A stretch of DNA of 64,000 nt from NCBI RefSeq assembly GCF_014836845.1, contig NZ_JACSQA010000004.1, positions 1 through 64,000 of the forward strand. Reading direction: 5' to 3'. The first letter of the stretch is position 1, and each line of letters opens with the position of its first letter. This document shows positions 35,123-43,978 of the stretch, one piece after another. Position numbers and translations under genes: made by a program. The DNA is from Ureibacillus galli. GTDB lineage: Bacteria; Bacillota; Bacilli; Bacillales_A; Planococcaceae. The notes beneath the pieces are model-generated. The model did no database searches, was not told the DNA's origin, and saw only the letters and a program-made list of their open reading frames with translations.

Positions 35123-35677
35123 ATGGAGGTTGTTACAAAAATTTTAGCAACAGAACGGCTTTATTTAAGGGAAATGGTTGAAAGTGATTGGGTAAATGTT
35201 CATAAATACGCATCACAAGAAATGGTTTGTCGCTACCAACCTTGGGGACCAAATACTTTAGAGGAATCGAAAGCGTTTGTGAATGAAGTGATAGCCGATG
35301 CTTCAAAAAATCCACGGAAAAGATATGTCTTTGCCATTATCAATAAAAGTGATCAAAAAATGGTTGGTGCTGGAGAGTTAAATCTTCGTGATTCTACTAA
35401 TAAAACGGGAGAAATCGGCTATGTGGTGAATCCGGATTACTGGGGAAGAGGGATAGCAACAGAAGCAGCAATGCTTTTGATTGACTTTGGCTTTGAGCAA
35501 TTCAACCTCCACCGAATATATGCTACTTGTGATCCAAGAAATATTGGCTCATATAAAGTATTAGAAAAGGTTGGCATGACAAAGGAAGGTAGAATTCGTG
35601 AAAACTTAAAAATGAAAGATGGTTGGAGAGATTCATTCCTTTATAGTATTTTGAAATACGAATGGGGGAAATCATGA
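35123..35677 (+). CDS. RimJ/RimL-type GNAT acetyltransferase
   Basis: The 184-residue protein has ATERLYLREM at the N-terminus and motif A in YVVNPDYWGRGIATEAAMLL followed by HRIYATCDPRNIGSYKVLEK, typical of RimJ/RimL N-acetyltransferases. ATG 35123 follows GGAGGGG; an upstream in-frame start at 35060 lacks a ribosome site. The substrate is unknown. Confidence 0.85.
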   Translation: MEVVTKILATERLYLREMVESDWVNVHKYASQEMVCRYQPWGPNTLEESKAFVNEVIADASKNPRKRYVFAIINKSDQKMVGAGELNLRDSTNKTGEIGYVVNPDYWGRGIATEAAMLLIDFGFEQFNLHRIYATCDPRNIGSYKVLEKVGMTKEGRIRENLKMKDGWRDSFLYSILKYEWGKS

Positions 35678-35874
35678 AAATCTTGAAAAAAAGCAGAAAA
35701 CCAAACTAAGAAGTTCTTCTCCAATTTGAATCAAGATTTAAAAGATGATTGGAAATGTTATTTTTCATATCATCTTTTATTCTTTTTAAAGGGCTTATTT
35801 TGCAAAGAGAAGTGTATTTTACAATTACAAATGATAGAATCAATCACATATTGGAAAATGAAAGAGGTAAAATT

Positions 35875-36387
35875 ATGGTAACGAGTGCAGATGTTTTAAT
35901 CGTCATTGATTTACAAAATGGCGTATGTTACAGCGGAGATCATTTATTTGAGTTGCAAAATTTACTGACTATAGTAAATAAAAGAATTGCCTTATATAGA
36001 AAATTACATAAACCGATTATTTTTGTTCAACACTGTGATGAGGAATTAGTACCTGGGGAAGAACTTTGGGCTATAAATTCTAGCTTAAACGTTGAAGAGG
36101 AAGATTTTTTTGTAAGGAAAACCCATGCCAATTCTTTTTACAAAACGAATTTAAAGAATCTGTTAGACGAATTAGCTGTTCAACGTATTGAATTTTGCGG
36201 TGCCCAAACAGAATACTGTATGGATGCTACCATTAAATTTGCCCATGGATTAGGATATAAAAACTATATGGTCCAAAAAGCAACTTCTACTTTGGATAAC
36301 CCGTTTATGTCTGCAGAAAAGACAATCCATTTTTATGAAAATATATGGAACCATCGATTTTTAGAATGGATAGAAGATGAATCTTAG
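35875..36387 (+). CDS. Isochorismatase-family hydrolase
   Basis: The 170-residue protein has the cysteine hydrolase triad Asp12 (VLIVIDLQNG), Lys82 (VRKTHANSF) and Cys115 (QTEYCMDATI). Family members include nicotinamidases and other amidases; the substrate is unknown. ATG 35875 follows AGAGGT. The open frame extends back to 35749, but that stretch lacks family sequence and a ribosome site. Confidence 0.85.
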   Translation: MVTSADVLIVIDLQNGVCYSGDHLFELQNLLTIVNKRIALYRKLHKPIIFVQHCDEELVPGEELWAINSSLNVEEEDFFVRKTHANSFYKTNLKNLLDELAVQRIEFCGAQTEYCMDATIKFAHGLGYKNYMVQKATSTLDNPFMSAEKTIHFYENIWNHRFLEWIEDES

Positions 36388-36420
36388 CTGCTAAAACACG
36401 AATAGTAAATTGAGATAGGG

Positions 36421-36450
36421 AAAAGGAGTAGCTATAGCTTCTCCTTTTTT
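36421..36450. terminator. Terminator after the isochorismatase-type gene
   Basis: AAAAGGAG-T-AGCTATAGCT-T-CTCCTTTT is a compact stem followed by Ts. Confidence 0.75.
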
Positions 36451-36584
36451 AATGATTTGAAAATCCATAAGAATATAGTCAACACCAATAAGAAAATAGG
36501 GATAAACCCAATATATTTAAATGCATTATTTGCTTCCCAAAAATAGTACCCAATCGGTATGAAAGTAACGCTACTTACGAGCAT
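36432..36584 (-). CDS. Possible small membrane protein or gene remnant
   Basis: A 50-codon frame (MLVSSVTFIPIGYYFWEANN, then AFKYIGFIPI and a second TM ending IFKSLKKEKL) has two clear hydrophobic segments. Coding-like sequence continues a few codons upstream (VDVVLSWPF) to an in-frame stop with no good start or ribosome site. It may be the end of a decayed membrane-protein gene. I see nothing else between 36451 and 36779. Confidence 0.35.
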   Translation of the reverse strand: MLVSSVTFIPIGYYFWEANNAFKYIGFIPIFLLVLTIFLWIFKSLKKEKL

Positions 36585-36779
36585 AAAAGGCCAAGAAAGT
36601 ACTACATCTACATTTTATCATCAATTTCCAATTAGTAGTTTAATACTTTTCAAATTTAATTACTTTATAAGAGAATAAAATTAGAAGATTATAAATAAAG
36701 GTAATCAATCTTTCTTATAGAATTTATAAAATATCACTCACGTACTAAACATGCTGGAATCATGAAGGGGGACGATTGA

Positions 36780-37358
36780 ATGGACAATTCATTCGTAATG
36801 AGTTTAGATGAAAGCCATTCATTAAATTTTTTAATTTACTTGCAAAATATCTATCTCAATCAACATCGTAAGGGAGAGCATCTAAAGTATCCATACTTAT
36901 CTACAACGGTCCCGTTTAAAGAAGATTTTGAGAAGCGATTTAAAGAACTATGGGATGATGTTTTTCAACAAATTCTTAAAGACAAAGTACACGATTTAAA
37001 TATTTTTCATAAGGAGAAATATTTGTTTTATGAGAGATTATTCGTTACCAATGATAGTAGTTTAACGTTATTTGATGAAATTATCACAGCATTCGAGGTG
37101 TGGTGGATTAGTAATGTAGGGCACTTTGCTATTGAGAGATCTGTGGATGAGCTGGTTCATCCTGTTTATTTAGAATTGGCGAATTTTCTAAAGGAAAGTA
37201 AAAGGACACCTAAAAAGAATTTACATATTAGTTTAATTTACGATGATTGTTTATTCGTTCAGAATAAAATTTTTTCTTATTTTGCTGTTATATCCCTAAA
37301 CGAGGTGATATTTAAACAGGAAGAATTAGCCTTAAAATTAAGAGCGTGTTTTGATTAA
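36780..37358 (+). CDS. Hypothetical protein, partly duplicated downstream
   Basis: I do not recognise this 192-residue acidic/aromatic protein. AAGGGGG precedes the ATG. Its central part (YERLFVTNDSSLTLFDEII, then AFEVWWISNVGHF) is repeated in decayed form at about 39405-39535. The gene looks intact and is followed by a terminator. Confidence 0.6.
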   Translation: MDNSFVMSLDESHSLNFLIYLQNIYLNQHRKGEHLKYPYLSTTVPFKEDFEKRFKELWDDVFQQILKDKVHDLNIFHKEKYLFYERLFVTNDSSLTLFDEIITAFEVWWISNVGHFAIERSVDELVHPVYLELANFLKESKRTPKKNLHISLIYDDCLFVQNKIFSYFAVISLNEVIFKQEELALKLRACFD

Positions 37359-37370
37359 ATCATTCAAAAG

Positions 37371-37406
37371 AATCCTCCTTTCAATAAAAAGAAGGGAGGA
37401 GGATTT
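37371..37406. terminator. Terminator between convergent genes
   Basis: AATCCTCC at 37371 pairs with GGAGGATT ending at 37405, between the hypothetical gene and the convergent acetyltransferase gene. Confidence 0.6.
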
Positions 37407-37437
37407 GAGTAAAGAGGAGCTTTTAAAAAATATCTAT

Positions 37438-37842
37438 CTATCGATTGATATTTTTTGTCATTCCAATAGCGAATTTTTTAAAACCTAAAGTTTCATAATA
37501 AGTCTCTAAATTTTCAACACACATGAGTTGAGGAATGACCTTATTTTGCTCACAATGGCTAATGATACGATTCATGATTTCTTTACCAATTCCTTTAGAC
37601 TGATAGTTGGGCATGACACATACTCCACATATCATTGCGGTAATAACTCCATCGGAAATCACTCGCCCCATACCTACTAGTTGTTGATCATGATAAGCGT
37701 ACATTGCGTACCAACTTTGTTTACACATTTTTTCTAACTCATCTACTGATAAATTGAGTGAGTTCCAACCTAACATTTCATATATGTTTAGTAGTTCTTT
37801 AAAATTTTCAGGGGGATGTATAGAATAACTTATCTTTTCCAA
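37438..37842 (-). CDS. GNAT acetyltransferase
   Basis: The 134-residue protein has motif A VMPNYQSKGIGKEIMNRII and the C-terminal YYETLGFKKFAIGM. The TTG at 37842 is chosen because GGAGG lies 8 bases before it, and the upstream in-frame TTG at 37857 overlaps that site. A decayed copy of its 5' half is found at 39535-39735. Confidence 0.8.
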   Translation of the reverse strand: MEKISYSIHPPENFKELLNIYEMLGWNSLNLSVDELEKMCKQSWYAMYAYHDQQLVGMGRVISDGVITAMICGVCVMPNYQSKGIGKEIMNRIISHCEQNKVIPQLMCVENLETYYETLGFKKFAIGMTKNINR

Positions 37843-37989
37843 GGAAAGTACCTCCAATTTTTCTCAGTAATATTTTCGGGGGACCAAAAGAAAGTCGATA
37901 ATCTACTAATATTTCAATTCGAAACTATTTACTTCCGTTATTGAAACGTATAGAAAGTTGTAACGTATAATAACTAAAGGAGGTAGTAA

Positions 37990-38286
37990 ATGAAATATGT
38001 ATCTATTGGTTTTATCTTTTCATTAGTAGGCATCATTGTATCTTTGGTATTTTGGGATATTCATATGATTCCTGTTATTACTAGTAGTATCGGTGTCGTT
38101 TTTTTAGTTGCTACACTGATTTTTTCGGGAACACTTGTAAGCGGAGATCGAATTAGGGCAAATTACGCCACTGAATCGGAAGAAGATCGGAAGAGCCGAT
38201 ATAAAATGTTTACTAACTCACTTTTACTTGCTATCCCTAATTTTATTGTGTCTATCGTTTTTTCCTTTTTATTGAATAACGGATAA
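37990..38286 (+). CDS. DUF5316-like membrane protein
   Basis: The 98-residue protein has three hydrophobic segments and the DUF5316-like SGTLVSGDRIRANYATESEE segment followed by DRKSR. Function is unknown. AAAGGAGG precedes the ATG and a bidirectional terminator follows. Confidence 0.7.
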   Translation: MKYVSIGFIFSLVGIIVSLVFWDIHMIPVITSSIGVVFLVATLIFSGTLVSGDRIRANYATESEEDRKSRYKMFTNSLLLAIPNFIVSIVFSFLLNNG

Positions 38287-38322
38287 GAAAAATCCTTACT
38301 TTTAACAAGTAGGGATTTTTCT
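38286..38322. terminator. Bidirectional terminator (DUF5316 / DinB)
   Basis: AGAAAAATCC-TTACTT pairs with AAGTA-GGGATTTTTCT between convergent genes. Confidence 0.85.
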
Positions 38323-38800
38323 ATGAATTGATAAATAGCGTATCAGTTGAAATCGAGTGACCAAGTTCCTTTAAGTAATTGTGTAATTGCCCACGATGAT
38401 GGTACAGGTGGGTGATGGCATCGAATGTAACTTTAGCTGGAGTCACTTTTTCTCCAAAGGGATGGCGAATTAGCTTCGTATTGAATTCATCATTTGGAAT
38501 GGCGTTAACGAACGTTTCTAACTTTTTGAATCCATTTAGAAAGAAATGATATAAGCCAGGGGTATCAATATGTTGAACCATAAAGGGCTCGTCCAATGGG
38601 AAAATACATTCATCTGGTAGTTGTTCCAGAATAGCCGCAGTCATCATCGGAATACCGGAAATATGATTCACTAGTGAGAAAAGACTTCTCAAATTATTAT
38701 GGGGAGTCCAATCAGCTAAATCTTCCTCGTACATCAAAATATAATGACTCATATTATCTTTTAAAAAATGTAGCTCTTTTAACAAAAGCTCTTTATTCAT
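38321..38800 (-). CDS. DinB-family protein
   Basis: The 159-residue four-helix-bundle protein has the family's metal-binding histidines in SLVNHISG and AITHLYHHRGQLHNYL. DinB/YfiT-like proteins include thiol-dependent transferases; the substrate here is unknown. An AGGAT-type site precedes the ATG. Confidence 0.83.
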   Translation of the reverse strand: MNKELLLKELHFLKDNMSHYILMYEEDLADWTPHNNLRSLFSLVNHISGIPMMTAAILEQLPDECIFPLDEPFMVQHIDTPGLYHFFLNGFKKLETFVNAIPNDEFNTKLIRHPFGEKVTPAKVTFDAITHLYHHRGQLHNYLKELGHSISTDTLFINS

Positions 38801-38819
38801 TCCGTATCCTCCAATAGAT

Positions 38820-39023
38820 TTAATAATGTTTATCTAATAAAAGAAGGGTATAACTTACTGCCGCAGTAAAATAGGCAAGTCGTATGAGAATATACATAAA
38901 GTGTTCTGTTGAAGTGAGTTTTCTTGTACGTTTGGCTTTCTTTAATTGCAACAAATAAACAATGGTACTTAAAAATAGAATTGAAATTGAAATATCAAAC
39001 AAATTTTCTAATAGATTGACCAA
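38820..39023 (-). CDS. Small membrane protein
   Basis: About 67 residues with two TM segments (LFDISISILFLSTIVYLL; LIRLAYFTAAVSYTLLLL) around a basic centre. TTG at 39023 has the best spacing to AAGGAG; an ATG at 39032 directly abuts it. I do not recognise the family. Confidence 0.5.
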   Translation of the reverse strand: MVNLLENLFDISISILFLSTIVYLLQLKKAKRTRKLTSTEHFMYILIRLAYFTAAVSYTLLLLDKHY

Positions 39024-39092
39024 TGTACCCATCTCCTTATTAAGAAGATACGGATATTACCTTCGAAATATGACAGTTGTTTACCAACCCTT

Positions 39093-39287
39093 TTAATCTT
39101 CTACGGTCCTCTGCTTATATTTCCAGAAGAAGAAATAACCTACTTCACCAAGGCAATAAAAGAAAAAGAGTCTAAATAGAATGGTAGGATTTAAATTCGA
39201 AAATAGAAAATAGGAAATTATAAAACCTATAATCCATCCAAATAATATGTAAGTAAAATGCTTTGCTCGCATTTTTAAATAGTTCAA
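39093..39287 (-). CDS. Small membrane protein
   Basis: A 64-residue protein starting at a TTG, 7 bases after AGGAGG, with two hydrophobic segments (YILFGWIIGFIISYFLF; LFRLFFFYCLGEVGYFFFW). It has no recognised family. It may be co-transcribed with the small membrane gene at 38820-39023. Confidence 0.5.
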   Translation of the reverse strand: MNYLKMRAKHFTYILFGWIIGFIISYFLFSNLNPTILFRLFFFYCLGEVGYFFFWKYKQRTVED

Positions 39288-39404
39288 ATTTATACCTCCT
39301 AAATGTATGACCAATCCATGTGCCAAAGTTAAAGGACCAACAAAACCGCATCAAAAGCAAAAAGATTCTTGATTCTCCAAATAAGAGGGGGACTAGCACA
39401 AAAG

Positions 39405-39740
39405 GTAATAGGAGATAAATTGAGCGATTATATATTCTATGAAATATTATTTGTTACACATGACAGTAGTTTAAAGTTATTTAATGAAATTTACACAGCA
39501 GTTGAATTATGGTGGATTATTAAAATTGGGCATTTTACCCATACCTACAAGCTGTTGATCGTGGTAGGTGTATATTACTTACTATCTTTATTTAAACATT
39601 TTTTAACGTATTTAATGATCAATTGAGTGAGTCCCAACTTTTACTATTTTACATATGTTTAGTAATTATTAAAAATTTTCAGGAGGATTTATAGAATAAT
39701 TTACCTTTTCAAAGTAGGTAACTCAATTTTTCAAAACACA
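39405..39740 (+). pseudogene. Decayed duplicate of two nearby genes
   Basis: The first part (about 39405-39535) reads YEILFVTHDSSLKLFNEI and AVELWWIIKIGHF, a degenerate copy of codons in the 36780 gene. It then jumps to sequence matching about 37665-37870, the 5' part of the minus-strand acetyltransferase gene with its ribosome-site region (for example TTGAGTGAGT and CATATGTTTAGTA are shared). So one duplication with an internal deletion of about 540 bases was followed by decay. No working gene is expected. Confidence 0.7.
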
Positions 39741-39801
39741 TTAATTAGCTAACTTTATAAAACAATCTACTTCGATAAAAAAGTGTGGAAAGCTATAAAC
39801 T

Positions 39802-39831
39802 AAAAGAGTAGCAATTTGCTACTCTTTTTTA
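39802..39831. terminator. Terminator downstream of the frameshifted secreted-protein gene
   Basis: AAAGAGTAGC and GCTACTCTTT flank AATTT, with T runs on both strands. Confidence 0.85.
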
Positions 39832-40336
39832 TTATTTATTTATAAGATTACATCTGTCTTCTAATCCTACTTTTTTCTTTATAGTAACAGTTTTAGTTTT
39901 CCCTGTTTTCGATTTACGTCCATCAACACTTATCCATTCCTGCAATTTTACTTTATAATGATTGTAAACATCTCTTGTTTGATAAGCACCTTTTTTATTT
40001 TTTGGAATACTACATGACATAGAATCAGTTATCTTCTTTGTACTAGTAAAGCTAGATTTCAAACCACTTTTAATTTCATTATAACTAAGCTCAGCATAGC
40101 TCTCCACACTCCAAGATGTTGAAGTTTCATAGGGAATATGTCTTTGTAGCAGGACCATGCGTATATGCAGTTCTAGTAACCCAAGAACCGTATGTAGTTT
40201 TAATTAAAGAAGAAGATTGCATCCAATAAGTGTAAGTTGGCTCATTACCACTTAAAGCCTTAGCTTCTTGGCTTGAAGTAATACTGAAACCAAAGACCAT
40301 TATTAAACAACTAAAAACCAAAAATAATTTTTTCAC
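39832..40336 (-). pseudogene. Frameshifted secreted protein
   Basis: A signal peptide (MKKLFLVFSCLIMVFGFSIT, cleavage near EAKA) opens a frame that stops at 40127. The second frame, from about 40130 to 39832, continues in the same style (YETSTSWSVESYAELSYNEI and a Lys-rich end). Removing one C from the run complementary to 40132-40134 would join ATKTYS to YETSTS, giving about 165 residues. I do not recognise the family. A sequencing error would restore the gene. Confidence 0.65.
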
Positions 40337-40427
40337 AAAAATACCTCCAATGTTGATATTTTACAATTTCTAGGATAACAATTTTTGTATAAATTTACCA
40401 ATTATTTTTGGTTATTTTTGTAAAATA

Positions 40428-40640
40428 TTACTTTTTAACTCTTTTTAATCCTATATATATTAAAATCAAACCTATTATAATAAATAAAATAGATGGTATG
40501 TATAAAAGGTTGCTTAAATGAATAGTATCATTCACAAAATTGCCTAAATGATGAACAGCTAGACTTACCAATCTATGCATAAATAACATAAAACTACCAG
40601 TTAAAAAGAATAAAGTACCTACAATATAATTTGTATTCAT
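40428..40640 (-). CDS. Small membrane protein
   Basis: A 70-residue protein with two TM segments (YIVGTLFFLTGSFMLFM; IPSILFIIIGLILIYIGL) separated by a His-containing loop (VSLAVHHLGNFVNDTIHLSN). GGAGG precedes the ATG. I do not recognise the family. Confidence 0.6.
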   Translation of the reverse strand: MNTNYIVGTLFFLTGSFMLFMHRLVSLAVHHLGNFVNDTIHLSNLLYIPSILFIIIGLILIYIGLKRVKK

Positions 40641-41193
40641 AAATTTACCTCCGAATATTACTTAACTATAATTCTTACACAAGTAATCTAACTATTTCTT
40701 CTCTATTAAAAATACATTTTACTATAAACAAGTAATAATTCCTTTTTCCATTTTAATTCATCTTTTTCTTTCAAACGCTTGTTTAATACTTAATCATTTT
40801 GGTAATTCTGGGAATACGCTGTCATATTTATAATTTCAAAGCGACTTCAACATATTGTATAAATGATTTTCTTCCATCCTTTTATTATTCCTATATAATC
40901 TTATAAAGAAAAGTGTGGTAACTTTAACTTACAACTTTTGGATAAAATGGACAACCCCTTATTTGATATAAAATTCTTAAAGGAACTTATTGAAACCTTA
41001 GAGATACAGTAGAACAGCTTAATTAATAATAGTAATTACTTAGTATACGTATTGGATATTTAGTTATATTCAATCCAAATGGTGAATATCCATTAATTCA
41101 TTAAATTTGAAAAAAGTTCTTCTGCCTTTAGATGCGATAAAATATAGTTGGTTTACTATAGATTTTCTATATTCCGTGTCCTCTAATGCTTAA
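40641..41193. other. Gene-free AT-rich interval
   Basis: I see no convincing gene here. The only notable item is a 21-codon frame at 40948-41013 (MDNPLFDIKFLKELIETLEI and one more residue) with no ribosome site, which could be the start of a lost gene. Confidence 0.5.
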
Positions 41194-42561
41194 CTAATTT
41201 ATACCTCCAAAATAGCTAGTGTTTTTCCTTACCAGATGATTAATTTCTTCTCCAATGATTCGAATCCCTTCCTCGATTTTCCTGTTTTCTACTTGAGAGA
41301 CGCTCAAACGGATGACGTTTTCTTTTTTATATGGAGGTAGGTACATGCCTGTCGCATCTTGAACAAGAACGTTTTTCTTTTTTAAAGAATTTACGAGATG
41401 GGATGCCTTCAATGGATAGGGCAATTGAATCGAAGAGTAAAATCCAGATTCGGCACCGGTGAAGGTTACTCCTTCAGGCAAATAAGTAAGGAAAGCCCTT
41501 TTTAACATCTCGCCTTTTTTCTTATAAATTGTTCTTAAATTTTGTATATGGGCATTATACATCCCGCTTTGCAAATAAATTTCCAAGGCACCTTGCGTTA
41601 AAACAGGAGAGTGGACATCGGCAGCAAACTTTGCTTTCGAAAAAAGCTCAATAAGCGACTCAGGTAAAACAGCAGCCCCAAGTCTTAAGCCAGGTAAAAG
41701 TACTTTTGAAAAACTTTTCGTATAAATGACTCTGCCAGAAGGAACGTAGGCAAACATCGGATCCGCTTTTTTCCGTGTATCAAGATCTCCCATATAATCA
41801 TCCTCGATAATGAATACATCATATTTTTGGGCCAATTCAACGATCTTTTTCTTTTCTTTATTTGTATAACTATAGCCGGTAGGATTATGAAATCTGGAAA
41901 CAGTATAAAAGAATTTAATAGGCCGTTCTTTAAAGATTTTTTCTAATTGTTTCAAGTCGATGCCTTCTTTTGTTATTTCAATCCCAACTGCATTCAGCCT
42001 TCTTGATGAAATTGACTCAATCATACTGAAATGGGTAGGCTGCTCGATACAGATTTCCTCTTTGCCATTAGGAAAGGGAAGGGCTACTAAAATATCAAGG
42101 GCTTGCTGGGAACCGGAAACGACACAAATTCTTTCTGCTGGAGCGAATACTTGAAGCGCTTGCAATTGCTTCGATAATTGGGATCTTAAAATAGATAAAC
42201 CTAGGGGCTCGGCGTATTGAAACATGTCTTCTTTATACAATTCGATTGCCTGATTCATACAATGTTGATAATCACGGTAGGGCATATGCCATTTGTCAGG
42301 ACCGGCAGAAACAAAATCAATCATTTCCTCTGCTTCGGAATCTAAATGACGACTGCCGACGAGATAATAACCGCTTTTTGGAACAGCATAAATTTTATGT
42401 TGCTTTTCCAATTCATTATAAGCTTTAATAATTGTATTTTTACTACATTTAAAGGCCTCTGAAAGGGCTCGGATAGACGGTAATTTCCCTCCGGGTTGAA
42501 GGCGGCCGTCAGCAATTTGTGCATGAATTTCATTCATAATTTCTTGATATTTCGTGTCCAT
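41194..42561 (-). CDS. MocR-family regulator (GntR domain plus aminotransferase fold)
   Basis: The 455-residue protein has an N-terminal GntR winged helix (GGKLPSIRALSEAFKCSKNT) and a class I aminotransferase domain with the PLP lysine in YTKSFSKVLLPGLRLG. MocR regulators sense a metabolite through PLP and often control the divergent gene. Here that is a class D beta-lactamase gene, with 128 bases between starts. Regulation of the beta-lactamase is an inference from position only. Confidence 0.87.
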   Translation of the reverse strand: MDTKYQEIMNEIHAQIADGRLQPGGKLPSIRALSEAFKCSKNTIIKAYNELEKQHKIYAVPKSGYYLVGSRHLDSEAEEMIDFVSAGPDKWHMPYRDYQHCMNQAIELYKEDMFQYAEPLGLSILRSQLSKQLQALQVFAPAERICVVSGSQQALDILVALPFPNGKEEICIEQPTHFSMIESISSRRLNAVGIEITKEGIDLKQLEKIFKERPIKFFYTVSRFHNPTGYSYTNKEKKKIVELAQKYDVFIIEDDYMGDLDTRKKADPMFAYVPSGRVIYTKSFSKVLLPGLRLGAAVLPESLIELFSKAKFAADVHSPVLTQGALEIYLQSGMYNAHIQNLRTIYKKKGEMLKRAFLTYLPEGVTFTGAESGFYSSIQLPYPLKASHLVNSLKKKNVLVQDATGMYLPPYKKENVIRLSVSQVENRKIEEGIRIIGEEINHLVRKNTSYFGGIN

Positions 42562-42689
42562 ATTTAAATTTCCACCCCTTATTTTGTATGGGTACAGATG
42601 GCGTTTTTACTATCTACCGGAAATGAATTTACCTCTTTAGTATAAAGGATGGAAGTTCCAAAAACTTCTAAAATAAGGAGGTTATTCAA

Positions 42690-43520
42690 ATGGACAAGGT
42701 AAAGAAAGGTTCAATGAAAAAGGTTTCTAGTTTCATAGGGTTGTGTATACTCGCAATCGTCCTTGCTTTTACTACTTTTTCTTCAACTCCAGGCGCGGAA
42801 GGTAAAAAAACAAAGGAACTGCATATTGAACAATTATTTGATGGAAGAGATGGCACAATGGTTTTGAAAAATTTAAAAAATAATCAGATGTATGTCTATA
42901 ACTGTGAGAGAAGTGAAGAACGATTCACACCCGAATCGACTTTTAAAGTGCCGAATTCGTTAATCGGTTTGGAGACAGGCGCAGTAAGAGATGAGTATGA
43001 AGTGAAAAGATGGGATGGAGTGATAAGAGAATTTGAAAGTTGGAATCGGGATCACACCCTAGCCTCCGCTATAAGGGAATCCGCTATTTGGTTTTATCAA
43101 GATATGGCGCTGGATATCGGGGTAACGAACATGGAAAAGTTTGTGAATCAAATAGGGTATGGAAATAGAGATATATCTGGTGGAATCGACGAATTTTGGC
43201 TCGACAGTACATTGGAAATTTCAGCAATAGAACAAGTAGAATTTATAGAAAGCTTAGTAGAAGAAGATCTTCCTTTTACGGAAAAGAACCAAAAAACTGT
43301 CAAAAGAATCATGATCCAAGACGAACAGGATGAATATACGCTCCACGGTAAAACGGGAACGAGACTTTCAGATATGGGATTAGGATGGTATGTCGGCTTT
43401 ATTGAAACGGAGAAAGAAACATGGGTGTTTGCTGTTAACCTAGATGGCTCCGGAACGGTAGCAAAACAAATCACGATGGAAACATTAAAAGAAATGGGTA
43501 TTATTGTGAGTTATAAATAA
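42690..43520 (+). CDS. Class D beta-lactamase
   Basis: The 276-residue protein has a signal peptide (TM about 13-30) and the class D motifs in order: S83-T-F-K86, S131-A-I with IWFYQ, Y157-G-N159, FWLDSTLEISAIEQ, and K221-T-G223. It should open beta-lactam rings through an acylated serine with a carboxylated lysine. It resembles the class D enzymes of Bacillus species (BPU/BSD type) more than acquired OXA enzymes. AAGGAGG precedes the ATG. Whether it gives resistance cannot be told from sequence. Confidence 0.9.
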   Translation: MDKVKKGSMKKVSSFIGLCILAIVLAFTTFSSTPGAEGKKTKELHIEQLFDGRDGTMVLKNLKNNQMYVYNCERSEERFTPESTFKVPNSLIGLETGAVRDEYEVKRWDGVIREFESWNRDHTLASAIRESAIWFYQDMALDIGVTNMEKFVNQIGYGNRDISGGIDEFWLDSTLEISAIEQVEFIESLVEEDLPFTEKNQKTVKRIMIQDEQDEYTLHGKTGTRLSDMGLGWYVGFIETEKETWVFAVNLDGSGTVAKQITMETLKEMGIIVSYK

Positions 43521-43582
43521 TGCTGTCACAATTTATAATTATATTTGTCATAGAAATATAAGATATTATGACACTAAAATAT

Positions 43583-43630
43583 AACCTTGATATAGCATAA
43601 CCCTATGCTATACCAAGGTTTTTTATTTTT
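43583..43630 (+). terminator. Terminator after the beta-lactamase gene
   Basis: AACCTTGATATAGCATA pairs with TATGCTATACCAAGGTT (one mismatch) around CCC(C), followed by a T-rich run. Confidence 0.88.
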
Positions 43631-43720
43631 CTCAATAGGAGTATTTAATAATAAGAAACATAAATATAAGCTATATATTGGAGTGGGTTTCTTCTTTATA
43701 TAAAGATAACGATTATCATA

Positions 43721-43790
43721 TGTTCAATAGGGCGCTTTCTTTGAATAAGGGAAGGGTCTTTTTCAGTTAAAAGGCCATATTGTTGAATAA
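43721..43790 (+). repeat. Intergenic repeat copy R1
   Basis: It contains TTCAATAGGGCGCTTTC, TTGAATAAGGGAAGGGTC with TTTTT, and ends AAGGCCATATTGTTGAATAA. This is one of nine or more related elements between 43.7 and 54.7 kb, with ends TTCAACAAT...ATTGTTGAA and an inner hairpin followed by Ts. Confidence 0.75.
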
Positions 43791-43872
43791 GTACTTATGC
43801 AGAGAAAAGGAAACTTGGTTTTAACTAAGATGCATCCTTCGCGGTGTTCTTACGCTTATAGTTAAACGAAAC

Positions 43873-43923
43873 CTAGTGAAAGCACTAGACTAATTGCCCT
43901 TTTGGGCCTGTACGAAAGGACAG
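43873..43923 (+). ncRNA. Candidate structured RNA: three adjacent hairpins
   Basis: CTAGTG-AAAG-CACTAG, GCCC-TTTT-GGGC and CTGTAC-GAAA-GGACAG follow one another within 51 bases, 55 bases before the histidine kinase gene. The third contains GTACGAAAGGAC, one base from the sarcin-ricin loop GTACGAGAGGAC of 23S rRNA. It may be a leader of the kinase operon or a relic of a mobile-element RNA. No known class is recognised. Confidence 0.4.
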
Positions 43924-43978
43924 TTAATAAACTAATGTAATGGTGTAGTATAAACTAGTAGTAAGGTGGTGAAAGGAT

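Noticed and set aside
35749-35874. N-terminal extension of the isochorismatase-type protein
   Set aside because: The 42 extra residues lack family similarity and a ribosome site; the ATG at 35875 has both.
43908-43923. Fragment of 23S rRNA
   Set aside because: Only a 12-base sarcin-ricin-like stretch matches and the flanks do not continue as rRNA, so it is a local hairpin similarity.
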